From NCBI GenBank assembly GCA_016288255.1, contig JAEEYS010000068.1:1-19308 (forward strand): 19,308 bases of DNA, read 5' to 3'. This document shows, piece after piece, positions 7,288 through 14,424 of this stretch (its first letter is position 1; each line of letters starts with the position of its first letter). The notes under the pieces were generated by a model. It was not told where the DNA came from, ran no database searches, and saw nothing but the letters and a program-made list of their open reading frames with translations. The position numbers and the translations under genes were made by a program. This DNA comes from Bacillota bacterium (GTDB lineage Bacteria > Bacillota > Tb-RUG-66).

Positions 7288-8526
7288 TTAAAATTCTTTT
7301 ACTCCAAACGCCATGACTATGATGGCCAAAATTTGAATCACAATCGTTAAATAAAGGCCGGCTGTCAATGTTCCCGTTATGTCTAAAATATAGCCTGTCA
7401 AAATCGGTGACAAAAACATACCGGCAGAACAAAAGGCATTATAAAACCCCATAGATGTGCTGTAATGACTTTTGTCGGACGACGCCGCGGCCAACGAAAC
7501 GTGCAAAGGCGCTGTTGTCATCCTGCCAAAAAAACCATAGATCGCAAGCGCCGCGATCAAGACCCATTTGATGGGTAAAAAGACGACCATCAAATAGCAG
7601 ATCACGCTGATGGGCATAAAACACATGATCAGATTTTTTATTTTTCCCAGCCGATACACGATCACGCCGACCAAAACTGTCGCGGGGATCGTCAAAACAG
7701 AAGAAAAAGAAGAGATCGTGCCTGCCGCCGCTTCTCCAAATCCTTTTGTTGTCAGATAATAAGGCAGCCACGTAAACATGACATAAACGCCGTAACTTTC
7801 CAAAAGGCCGGTGACCGAAAGCGCCACCAAGTTTCTGTTGGTCAAAATTTCCCGAAATGTAGCCACAAAGCCTTTCTTTTCTTTTGCCGTTTCCTGCGGT
7901 ACCGGTTCCGTCACTTTATTTTCAAATGTTCCGGTACGGGAAAAGAAAAGGATCAAAACAGCTCCTACCAAAACAGTCAGGACCCCTGCGATCATAAAAG
8001 GCACGTTCCAGGAAGCATGGTAAGAAAACACCACCTGGCTGGACATGACCATCCCGTATACGATCCCAAAAGGCATCGCCGCATGGATAATAGCGATCCC
8101 CAAGGTTCTGATCTTTTCCGGTAAATATTCCGGCACAATAGAAAAAATAGAAGTAAACAAAACGCTCTGCATCATCCCGGTCAATATCCTTAAGACCATG
8201 AACCCGTAAAATCCGGTCGTTAGCCCGCATCCAAATCCAAAAACACCCTGCAGGATCAAACAGGTGCAAAGGAGTTTTTTTCTGCTCCATTTATCGCCTA
8301 TCATTCCCGCAGGAATCTGGCACAAAAAGTAAGACAGATAAAACGCGCTATTCAATACCCCAAGCTCTGTTCCCGTCATATCCCAGAGATCTTCAAACAA
8401 GGTCATAAGGGGTGACAGGACCATTCTGTTGCCATAGGTCACGATCGATACACAAATAAAAAGAACGATCGCTGTTATATATTTTTTTTTATCCACACTT
8501 GGTGCCTTGCGATACTTTTCCGTCAT
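7288..8526 (-). CDS. MFS transporter
   Basis: A 412-residue polytopic membrane protein with about twelve hydrophobic segments, the usual length for the major facilitator superfamily. The loop after the second segment, GMIGDKWSRKKLL, matches the MFS signature GxxxDRxGRR. A charged central loop (PVPQETAKEKKG) separates the two six-helix halves. The start is the ATG at 8526, because AGGA lies five bases before it at 8532-8535; the ATG at 8538 has no ribosome site. By overall look it fits the organic-anion/sugar-acid branch (ACS/OPA type), which commonly imports carboxylates with protons. Placed between the solute-binding protein and the oxidoreductases, it is the likely importer or exporter for this operon's substrate. 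BaiG of bile-acid operons is also an MFS protein, but that is only a parallel. Confidence 0.9.
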   Translation of the reverse strand: MTEKYRKAPSVDKKKYITAIVLFICVSIVTYGNRMVLSPLMTLFEDLWDMTGTELGVLNSAFYLSYFLCQIPAGMIGDKWSRKKLLCTCLILQGVFGFGCGLTTGFYGFMVLRILTGMMQSVLFTSIFSIVPEYLPEKIRTLGIAIIHAAMPFGIVYGMVMSSQVVFSYHASWNVPFMIAGVLTVLVGAVLILFFSRTGTFENKVTEPVPQETAKEKKGFVATFREILTNRNLVALSVTGLLESYGVYVMFTWLPYYLTTKGFGEAAAGTISSFSSVLTIPATVLVGVIVYRLGKIKNLIMCFMPISVICYLMVVFLPIKWVLIAALAIYGFFGRMTTAPLHVSLAAASSDKSHYSTSMGFYNAFCSAGMFLSPILTGYILDITGTLTAGLYLTIVIQILAIIVMAFGVKEF

Positions 8527-8619
8527 GCTTTTCCTCATTTGCCGCGCAATTGTTTTTCAGTTCTTCGGCTCTTATGAATCTATCTTTCTTGAACAGTTTG
8601 ATTCAACCGTCCAAACCAA

Positions 8620-9702
8620 TTAGATCAATTCTTCCAACGTTCCCAATCTTCTGATTGTTTTTTGATCGTCGAAGGTATAGAAAGAAATTTTAGGATTTTT
8701 GATTTCTCCTTTTTCATCAAAGGATACTTTTCCGATCTCGCAATCAAATTCCATGGTTTTTAAATTCTGTACTACTTTTTCTCTCGTTACATCTTCTCCG
8801 CAGGCAGCCATAGCCTGGATCAGAATATTTGCCGAATCATAAGCTTCCAAAGTATAAACGCTGTATAAAGAATCGGTTTTCTTTTGATATTTTTCCGCAA
8901 ACCGTTTTCCTACTTCTTCTCTGGTAATATCTACACAAACATTGCTTTGATATGGTCCCGGCGCATCAAAGCCCGGTGTTGTCAAAAAGTAGGAAGGTTT
9001 GATGGCATCGGTCCCCAGGAAAGGTACCATGACGCCTGCTTTTCTCAATTCTACTGCAGCATAGTTGCATTCCGGTTCCATCCCCGCAAAGAAGATCAGT
9101 TCCGGATCGTTTTCTTTGATCTGTCCCACTTGTTTGGAGATATCTTTTCCGTTTTCTTCCGCTGTCACAACGATTTCTGTTACGGGAGAAACTCCTTCTT
9201 TTTCAAAAGCTTCTTTCATCAATCCCACTAAACCCAATCCAAAGGAAGTATCGTCGCTCATCAATGCGGCTGTTTTTACTTTTAAATATTTTGCTGCGAA
9301 TACTGCCAATTGTTTCGCGTGGACCGTATCATTGGCAATACTTCTAAAGAACGTATTGTATCCTTTTTCCGATGCTGTCACATTGGAACCTGTAAAAGTC
9401 ATGGCAGCTAAACCGCCTTGATAATAGATCGGCGCCCCTGCTAATGTGGCATTGCTGCCTTGACAGCCTACTACTGCCATTACTGCGTCATCATTGACCA
9501 AATTTGTCGCTGCTGTTTCCGATAACTTTTTGTCCGCGCCGTCGTTGTAGTAAACGAAGTCTAATTGAAAAGGTAATTTCCCACTTTCATTCGCTTCTTC
9601 TACCGCCATTTTGATCGCTTCCAACTCATATTTCCCATGGATTTCTTCCACACCGGTCAAGGCAATGGAACAACCTAATTTATACGTTTTTTTATCCGGC
9701 AT
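8620..9702 (-). CDS. Solute-binding protein of the branched-chain amino acid / Peripla_BP_6 family, without a signal peptide
   Basis: A 360-residue protein of the type I periplasmic-binding fold used by LivJ-type ABC systems. Residues 7-17 (YKLGCSIALTG) match the first strand of a mature binding protein. AVVGCQGS and the later SVYTLEAYDSANIL are further family landmarks, and it ends with the usual KISFYTFDDQ strand. What is missing is the N-terminal export signal: only six residues precede the first strand, with no hydrophobic segment and no lipobox. The start is firm, since AAGGAGG lies seven bases before the ATG. No ABC permease or ATPase gene is nearby. It is therefore probably cytoplasmic. 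A cytoplasmic ligand sensor, as AmiC is for the amidase operon of Pseudomonas, is one possible role. It is the first gene of the operon, behind a structured leader. Confidence 0.88.
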   Translation of the reverse strand: MPDKKTYKLGCSIALTGVEEIHGKYELEAIKMAVEEANESGKLPFQLDFVYYNDGADKKLSETAATNLVNDDAVMAVVGCQGSNATLAGAPIYYQGGLAAMTFTGSNVTASEKGYNTFFRSIANDTVHAKQLAVFAAKYLKVKTAALMSDDTSFGLGLVGLMKEAFEKEGVSPVTEIVVTAEENGKDISKQVGQIKENDPELIFFAGMEPECNYAAVELRKAGVMVPFLGTDAIKPSYFLTTPGFDAPGPYQSNVCVDITREEVGKRFAEKYQKKTDSLYSVYTLEAYDSANILIQAMAACGEDVTREKVVQNLKTMEFDCEIGKVSFDEKGEIKNPKISFYTFDDQKTIRRLGTLEELI

Positions 9703-9732
9703 TGATAACCCTCCTTATAACTTTATTGTGCT

Positions 9733-9793
9733 GACTCCGTTTAGGGTCTTTGCATCTTGACAATGCAAAAAAAGAATCACCTAACGGACTCTT
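9733..9793 (-). promoter_or_regulatory. Candidate structured 5' leader with alternative pairings (attenuator or riboswitch-like)
   Basis: In the minus-strand RNA two mutually exclusive folds can be drawn. In one, AAGAGUC (9793-9787) pairs with GAUUCUU (9778-9772) around an eight-base loop and runs into seven U residues (9773-9767), like a weak terminator. In the other, GAGUCCGUUAGG (9791-9780) pairs with CCUAAACGGAGUC (9745-9733) with one mismatch and one bulge. This long stem encloses a 7-bp hairpin (9763-9769 with 9749-9755) and removes the terminator arm. The element ends about 20 bases before the AGGAGG of the first operon gene. I do not recognise a known riboswitch or T-box consensus. 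Confidence 0.45.
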
Positions 9794-9991
9794 CGTCTTT
9801 GATTTTATCTTCTCTTAAAAAGAAAATAATGGGAAATAAATATGAAAATAAGACTATATTTATTTTACTACAATGCGCTGAATTTTAAAAGGGTAAACTT
9901 TGCTTTAAGCCCGTTTTGTCTCTTTGCCGGTAAAACTTTCCGAACCTCTCAAAAATCGTTTTTTACCGTTCTTTTTAGCGGCAAACTGTAT

Positions 9992-10027
9992 AAAAAAAAG
10001 AGCTTATGAGTTTTCATAAGCTCTTTT
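9992..10027 (-). terminator. Intrinsic terminator of the oxidoreductase operon
   Basis: A perfect 14-bp stem (9996-10009 with 10014-10027) with a four-base loop is followed, on the minus strand, by an unbroken run of eight T residues partly formed by the end of the arm. It lies ten bases after the stop codon of the gamma-subunit gene, so it ends that operon before the solute-binding-protein operon begins. Confidence 0.93.
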
Positions 10028-10036
10028 CTTCATGGA

Positions 10037-10576
10037 TTATTTTACGTAGTCCATACCTGCTTTTAAAGCATCGATATTGGATTTTACTACGCCAGGTTTT
10101 TTTGCTCCAAAATAATCGGTCAATGTTTTTTCGCAAGCTTCCAAAGAAACCGCACCGGTTTTTTGGATATAAGCGCCTGCAGCTACCATGTTAGCAGCTC
10201 TGACATTTCCCAATTCTGCAGCGATATCGTTGCATGGAACTTTTACGATTTCATAGTTTACGCCTTCTTCTACTACGTTGTTTGTAATAGAAGAGTTTAC
10301 GATCAAGATCCCGTTTTCCGGAACGTCACCGACAAATTTGCTGTAAGAAGGTTCATTCATTACGATTACTGCGTCTACAGCATCCGGAGAAGGTGTCAAA
10401 ACCGGTTCGTCAGAAACGATAACGGTACAGTTTGCGGTACCACCACGCATTTCAGGGCCGTAAGCCGGTAAACAAGTTGCTTCTCTTTCTTCATTGATTG
10501 CTGCAATTGCGAGCATTGTTCCAAGTAACATAACCCCTTGACCGCCGGAACCACCGATTAATACTTTATATTCCAT
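10037..10576 (-). CDS. 2-oxoacid:ferredoxin oxidoreductase, gamma subunit
   Basis: A 179-residue protein matching the catalytic gamma domain of 2-oxoacid:ferredoxin oxidoreductases. It starts with MEYKVLIGGSGGQGV, where GGQG at residues 11-14 is the family signature, and carries YGPEMRGG at 39-46. The start is the ATG at 10576, nine bases after AAGGAGG (10586-10592). Longer versions of the frame extend into the preceding gene and lack their own ribosome site. Only four bases separate it from the beta-subunit stop codon, and its ribosome site lies within the last codons of beta, so translation of the two is probably coupled. With alpha and beta it converts a 2-oxo acid, CoA and oxidised ferredoxin to acyl-CoA, CO2 and reduced ferredoxin in the cytoplasm. 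A terminator follows at once. Confidence 0.93.
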   Translation of the reverse strand: MEYKVLIGGSGGQGVMLLGTMLAIAAINEEREATCLPAYGPEMRGGTANCTVIVSDEPVLTPSPDAVDAVIVMNEPSYSKFVGDVPENGILIVNSSITNNVVEEGVNYEIVKVPCNDIAAELGNVRAANMVAAGAYIQKTGAVSLEACEKTLTDYFGAKKPGVVKSNIDALKAGMDYVK

Positions 10577-10580
10577 CTTC

Positions 10581-11519
10581 TTACGCCTCCTTACCGACCT
10601 TAATTTCACCAAGTGGGAAATAAGGAATTACAGTGTCTGTAATCTTATCCAATGCTTTTACCGGATCTAATTTCCAGTTGGTTGGGCAAGCGCCTAATAC
10701 TTCAACCATAGAGAATCCTTTTTTATCCAACTGATGCTGGAATGCTTTTTTGATATATTGTTTTGTTTTGCGAATGTTTGCAGGAGTATCTACAGCGCCT
10801 CTTGCAATGTAAGCGTTGTCGCTGCCTACTGTAGCAAATGTTTCGCAAATTCTTACAGGATAACCTTCATGAACGGTTTTTCCTTTTGGAGTTGTTGTTG
10901 TAACGGTGCCCAGCAAAGTAGTCGGAGCAACCTGACCACCGGTCATACCATAGTTTCCGTTGTTTACGAAAACGATAGTAAAGTTTTCATCTCTGATAGC
11001 TGCATACATTGCTTCGCCCAAACCAATAGCGCCAATGTCGCCATCGCCTTGATAGGTGAAAACAAATTTGTCAGGATATACTCTTTTGATACCGGTAGCA
11101 ACTGCCGGAGCTCTGCCGTGTGCGCCTTCTACATAGTCCACTTTGAAGTTTTTATAAATGAAGATGGAGCAGCCGATCGGTGTAACACCAATGGTTTCTT
11201 CTGCTAATCCCATTTCATCAATGATTTCACCGATAATGCGGTTGATTACGCCGTGGCTGCAGCCAGGGCAATACGTAAACGCACTGTCAGTCAATACTTG
11301 TGGTCTGGAATAAACTACTTTATCTTCTTTCTTTACTGTGATTGCACCTTCAGGACATACTTGCGAACAGATCCCGCAAGAAATACAATCTTCATTTTGT
11401 GGTTCTACATAATCGTAACCAGCTTTATTAAACACGCCGCTGTGTCCAATTACATTTTTAGGACAAAACTTTGTACAAATGCTGCAGCCTTTGCAGCGTT
11501 CTTGATCAACTATTATCAT
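10581..11519 (-). CDS. 2-oxoacid:ferredoxin oxidoreductase, ferredoxin-beta (TPP-binding) fusion subunit
   Basis: A 312-residue fusion. Residues 1-65 are a bacterial ferredoxin domain with two 4Fe-4S motifs, Cys9/12/15/19 and Cys45/48/51/55. The rest is the thiamine-pyrophosphate beta subunit: CPGC at 84-87, GDGD at 158-161 starting the TPP/Mg site, then VNNGNYGMTGGQ and the APTTLLG...TTTTP segment typical of the 2-oxoglutarate/2-oxoisovalerate class. Four-subunit enzymes of this class carry the ferredoxin (delta) part as a separate protein, so this is a delta-beta fusion. The ATG at 11519 follows a GGGTGGG site by five bases. It lies 19 bases after the aminotransferase gene and four bases before gamma. 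Branched-chain 2-oxo acids or 2-oxoglutarate are the likeliest substrates; sequence inspection does not separate them. Confidence 0.92.
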   Translation of the reverse strand: MIIVDQERCKGCSICTKFCPKNVIGHSGVFNKAGYDYVEPQNEDCISCGICSQVCPEGAITVKKEDKVVYSRPQVLTDSAFTYCPGCSHGVINRIIGEIIDEMGLAEETIGVTPIGCSIFIYKNFKVDYVEGAHGRAPAVATGIKRVYPDKFVFTYQGDGDIGAIGLGEAMYAAIRDENFTIVFVNNGNYGMTGGQVAPTTLLGTVTTTTPKGKTVHEGYPVRICETFATVGSDNAYIARGAVDTPANIRKTKQYIKKAFQHQLDKKGFSMVEVLGACPTNWKLDPVKALDKITDTVIPYFPLGEIKVGKEA

Positions 11520-11538
11520 TTCTACCCACCCTTTTCTA

Positions 11539-12717
11539 TTATTTTAGCTTTTCTACTGCAGCTTTAATTCTTTTTACTGCTTCTACCAAATTATCCATGG
11601 AGCTAGCATAAGAAAGTCTTACATAACCTTCTCCGTTTGTACCGAATTCATCCCCATGAACCAGCGCAACACCATTTTCCAATGCATAGTCTTCAAATTC
11701 CATTGAAGTCATGCCTGTTTCTTTGATATTCAAGAAAATGTAGAAAGCGCCTTCTGGTTTTAAGCAGGAGAGTTTATCAATGCCGTTTAAAGCTTCGTAT
11801 AAATAATCTCTTCTTCTCTTATATTCTGCTTTCATTTCCAAAGAAGGTTCTTGTGTTCCTTCCAAAGCTTCCAAAGCGCCCCATTGTACAAAAGAGCCGG
11901 CAGAAGTAACGGTATAGAAAATAGATCTGTTCAATACTTCTGTCATTTCTGCGGATGCTGCAGAATAACCTAATCTCCAACCGGTCATAGAATACCATTT
12001 GGAAAATCCGTTTAAGGTAATGGTCCTGTTTCTCATGCCCGGTAAGGTTGCGATACTGATGAATTTTTTGTCTTCATCATATACAAGGCGTTCATAAATT
12101 TCATCGGATACTACGATCAAGTCATTTTTCACTGCGATATCTGCAATGATTTCCAAGCTTTCCCGATTGAGCACGGAGCCCAGCGGGTTGGAAGGATTTA
12201 CTACACAGATCATTTTTGTCTTTGGTGTAATCAAGCTTTCCATTTGCGCTCTGTCAACTTGGAAATTATTTTCTTCTTTCAGATCATAATATTTTGGTGT
12301 AGCGCCGCACATAAACGGTACTTTATGATAACTTGTATAGGTAGGATTTCCTAACAATACTTCGTCGCCCGGGTTTAAGAAAGAAACCATAGCGGTGTAG
12401 ATAACATGAGAAGCGCCCCCGTGTACCAAAATTTCTTCCGGTTTATAATCAAGGCCGTTTTCTTTGTTCAATTTTTCCGCAATCGCTTTTCTTAATTCAG
12501 GAATCCCTTGGATCGGCGGATAATGTACTTTACCTTCATTGATCGCTTTGATGGCTGCATCTTTGATGTGTTTCGGTGTGTCATAATCCGGTCTGCCGAT
12601 TTCCAGACGAATAATGTCTTTTCCTTGTGCTGCCAACTTGTCTGCTTTTGTGATCAAATGCCGAATCCCAGACAATTCCACTTTTTTCATTCTATCAGCT
12701 TGCACTAATTTTGACAT
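11539..12717 (-). CDS. Class I/II pyridoxal-phosphate aminotransferase
   Basis: A 392-residue fold-type I aminotransferase of the aspartate aminotransferase Iγ type. Lys240 in LNGFSKWYSMTGWRLGY is the PLP Schiff-base lysine. Asn177 in NPSNPLG, Asp205 and Tyr208 in VVSDEIYE and Arg248 are the other cofactor residues, and GRPDYDTP and YVRLSYA mark the two ends. The start is the ATG at 12717, seven bases after GGAGG; the ATG at 12723 is one base from it. It lies between the alpha and beta genes of the oxidoreductase. The evident inference is that it makes the 2-oxo acid that the oxidoreductase decarboxylates, with a partner such as 2-oxoglutarate as amino acceptor. Substrates in this family range over aspartate, aromatic and branched amino acids, so specificity is open. 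Confidence 0.92.
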   Translation of the reverse strand: MSKLVQADRMKKVELSGIRHLITKADKLAAQGKDIIRLEIGRPDYDTPKHIKDAAIKAINEGKVHYPPIQGIPELRKAIAEKLNKENGLDYKPEEILVHGGASHVIYTAMVSFLNPGDEVLLGNPTYTSYHKVPFMCGATPKYYDLKEENNFQVDRAQMESLITPKTKMICVVNPSNPLGSVLNRESLEIIADIAVKNDLIVVSDEIYERLVYDEDKKFISIATLPGMRNRTITLNGFSKWYSMTGWRLGYSAASAEMTEVLNRSIFYTVTSAGSFVQWGALEALEGTQEPSLEMKAEYKRRRDYLYEALNGIDKLSCLKPEGAFYIFLNIKETGMTSMEFEDYALENGVALVHGDEFGTNGEGYVRLSYASSMDNLVEAVKRIKAAVEKLK

Positions 12718-12755
12718 TTCCATGCCTCCTTTTCGTATTTATTCGCTTCTTCCGT

Positions 12756-13805
12756 TTAAAGCAGTTCTTTGATCCATGCTTCGATTTCGCCTGTTCCCGG
12801 AACGGAAGAAGGACAGAAGCCTGGTTTTAATACTACGTCTTTGTCAAATCCTCTGCCTTTGATATCGGCACACATTTGACCTGCGGACATTTCAGCAACC
12901 AATACATGTTTTGCATTCTTTGTTGCTTCATTCAAAGCATCCATCGGATACGGGAACAAAGTAACCGGTCTGAATAAACCAACTTTATAGCCCTGTTCTC
13001 TCAATGCTTTGACAGCGGCATAGCTGTTTCTAGCCATGATACCGTAAGCTACTACAACTACTTCCGGATCATCATCACAGTAATAGCTTTCGCTTCTCTG
13101 TTCATTTTTAGCCATTTCAGCATATTTGCCTTGTTTATAATGCTGCATTTCATTTGCAACGTTCGGATCCGGGAAGTGAGCGATAGACAAATGTCTTTCT
13201 CTTCCTTTTGCGCCGCTCATTGCCCAAGAAGAAGTATCGAATTCAGTCGGTTTGAATTCATCGTCCATTACAACATTACCGTAAGACTGTCCGATAACGT
13301 TGTCAGCCATGATAACGACCGGGTTTCTGTATTTAAATGCCAATTCAAAAGCAAGGTTTGGTAAATCATACATATCTTGATGATTCCAAGGAGCTAAAAC
13401 GATATTTTTCATATCGCCTCTGGATTTGATACAAACATCATAATCTTGTTGGGACGGATGCAGAGAGCCATTTCCCGGGCCCCCTCTCATGATATCAACG
13501 ATAACTACCGGGAAATCATGAGCGTGGAGGTTTCCAATACCTTCATGGAACAGGTCGAACCCTGGACCAGAAGTACCAGTCATAACTTTAGCACCGCAGC
13601 TAGCTGCACCAATTACCATATTGATGGCAGCAACTTCACTTTCAGCCTGTACAAACTCACCGTTTGCTTCCGGCATGATTTCTGCCATATGTTCCAAAAA
13701 TTCACTTTGTGGCGTGATCGGATAACCAAAAAAGTATCTGCATCCTGCGGCAATACCGCCTTCAGCGAGGGCATGGTTTCCTTTTAATAATTTGGTATAT
13801 TTCAC
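12756..13805 (-). CDS. 2-oxoacid:ferredoxin oxidoreductase, alpha subunit (VorB/KorA type)
   Basis: A 349-residue alpha subunit. The start is a GTG at 13805, eight bases after AAAGGAG; a TTG farther upstream overlaps the ribosome site. Residues 8-32 read LKGNHALAEG... to YPITP, the family signature for the pyrimidine-binding domain. QAESE at 53-57 holds the glutamate expected to activate TPP, TSGPGFDL is at 78-85, and IMRGGPG follows at 105-111. This form is annotated in many Clostridia as 3-methyl-2-oxobutanoate or 2-oxoglutarate oxidoreductase. It heads a probable four-gene operon (alpha, aminotransferase, beta, gamma) preceded by a 147-base gap with a hairpin. The enzyme can also work in the reverse, reductive carboxylation direction when ferredoxin is strongly reduced. 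Confidence 0.92.
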   Translation of the reverse strand: MKYTKLLKGNHALAEGGIAAGCRYFFGYPITPQSEFLEHMAEIMPEANGEFVQAESEVAAINMVIGAASCGAKVMTGTSGPGFDLFHEGIGNLHAHDFPVVIVDIMRGGPGNGSLHPSQQDYDVCIKSRGDMKNIVLAPWNHQDMYDLPNLAFELAFKYRNPVVIMADNVIGQSYGNVVMDDEFKPTEFDTSSWAMSGAKGRERHLSIAHFPDPNVANEMQHYKQGKYAEMAKNEQRSESYYCDDDPEVVVVAYGIMARNSYAAVKALREQGYKVGLFRPVTLFPYPMDALNEATKNAKHVLVAEMSAGQMCADIKGRGFDKDVVLKPGFCPSSVPGTGEIEAWIKELL

Positions 13806-13864
13806 TTGAAATTCTCCTTTCAACTGTAACCTGACTTGATCTTATTTTCTTTTATTATAAAACA

Positions 13865-13915
13865 AATGTATCTTTGGGTGTAGCTGTAAAATTTACCTCT
13901 ACACCCAGGTACATT
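13865..13915 (-). terminator. Probable terminator-like hairpin between the MaoC and oxidoreductase alpha genes
   Basis: A 9-bp stem TGGGTGTAG/CTACACCCA (13875-13883 with 13899-13907) is extended outward, across an asymmetric internal loop, by AATGTA/TACATT (13865-13870 with 13910-13915). On the minus strand it is followed by TGTTTTATAATAAAA. The stem and T-rich tail fit a terminator after MaoC, and the TATAAT at the end could be a -10 element for the next operon, though no -35 is evident. An internal regulatory structure remains possible. Confidence 0.5.
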
Positions 13916-13952
13916 CATTTAAATAATAACTTTGTTGATTTTTAAATTCGTT

Positions 13953-14408
13953 TTATTCCGTATAATTCGGATCTTTACAAGCTGTCATCAATTTCATTGT
14001 GCCAGTTTGTACTGTTTCGCCTTTTTGGTTCTTTACATCAAATTCCAAGAAAATGATGCCTACGCCGGGTTTCTTTGTCATTCTTTTGTTTGCCATGGTA
14101 ATGTGAGATGTAATGGTATCTCCCACTTTGATCGCACCTACAAATTCCCAGCTTGTTCCCAAGAACGCCAAAGCAGAACCGTCCATCAAACCTAAGCGGC
14201 ACCATAAACCGATCGCCATGGAAGCCCCTAACATACCGTGCGCGATTCTTCCGCCAAATACAGTTTGTTTTGCAAATTCTTCATTGGTATGAAGCGGATT
14301 ATTATCTGCTGTGTATGCTGCGAACTGTGTAATGTCGCCTTCTGTAATGGTTCTTCCAGGTGATACGAATACATCGCCTACTTTAAATTCTTCATAAAAT
14401 ATAGCCAT
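13953..14408 (-). CDS. MaoC-like (R)-specific hydratase / dehydratase
   Basis: A 151-residue single hot-dog-fold protein. AAYTADNNPLHTN at residues 30-42 followed by GGRIAHGMLGAS matches the hydratase-2 motif, with Asp35, Asn37 and His40 as the catalytic positions. Members add water to enoyl-CoA or remove it from (R)-3-hydroxyacyl-CoA; some act on mesaconyl-, itaconyl- or other branched C5-CoA esters. A GAGAGG site precedes the ATG by ten bases. It is the last gene of the mutase-to-MaoC block, 16 bases after the carboxyltransferase. With the thiolase of this block and one of the SDRs of the next operon, it would complete a beta-oxidation-type sequence. An acyl-CoA dehydrogenase is not in the window. 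Confidence 0.9.
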   Translation of the reverse strand: MAIFYEEFKVGDVFVSPGRTITEGDITQFAAYTADNNPLHTNEEFAKQTVFGGRIAHGMLGASMAIGLWCRLGLMDGSALAFLGTSWEFVGAIKVGDTITSHITMANKRMTKKPGVGIIFLEFDVKNQKGETVQTGTMKLMTACKDPNYTE

Positions 14409-14424
14409 CTGTTCGGTACCTCTC

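Larger units (their letters stand above)
9703..10036. other. 334-base gene-free region: terminator, inverted repeats and structured leader
   Basis: No protein gene with a ribosome site is seen here. On the minus strand it contains, in order, an intrinsic terminator (9992-10027), an 8-bp inverted repeat (9928-9935 with 9961-9968), a small GGG/CCC-closed repeat (9891-9912), an AT-rich stretch of about 80 bases that probably holds the promoter for the downstream operon, and a structured leader (9733-9793) followed by the ribosome site of the solute-binding protein. No single promoter match is convincing. Confidence 0.7.

Noticed and set aside
1595..8526. Annotating the operon as a bile-acid 7-dehydroxylation (bai) operon
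   Set aside because: The gene types match in part, but no BaiB (CoA ligase)-like or BaiE (7-dehydratase)-like gene is in the window, and the enzyme families are too broad for substrate assignment by eye.
9733..9793. T-box or other known riboswitch class for the leader
   Set aside because: No T-box AGGGUGGNACCGCG segment and no consensus of the cobalamin, SAM, glycine, lysine or fluoride classes could be seen.
10577..10612. Longer start for the oxidoreductase gamma subunit
   Set aside because: The added Arg/Lys-rich residues are encoded by the end of the beta gene and the ribosome site itself; the ATG at 10576 has an ideal site.
10734..11207. Open frame of 157 codons on the plus strand opposite the beta subunit
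   Set aside because: It has no ribosome site, an odd Cys/Ser-rich composition, and lies entirely opposite a well-supported conserved gene.
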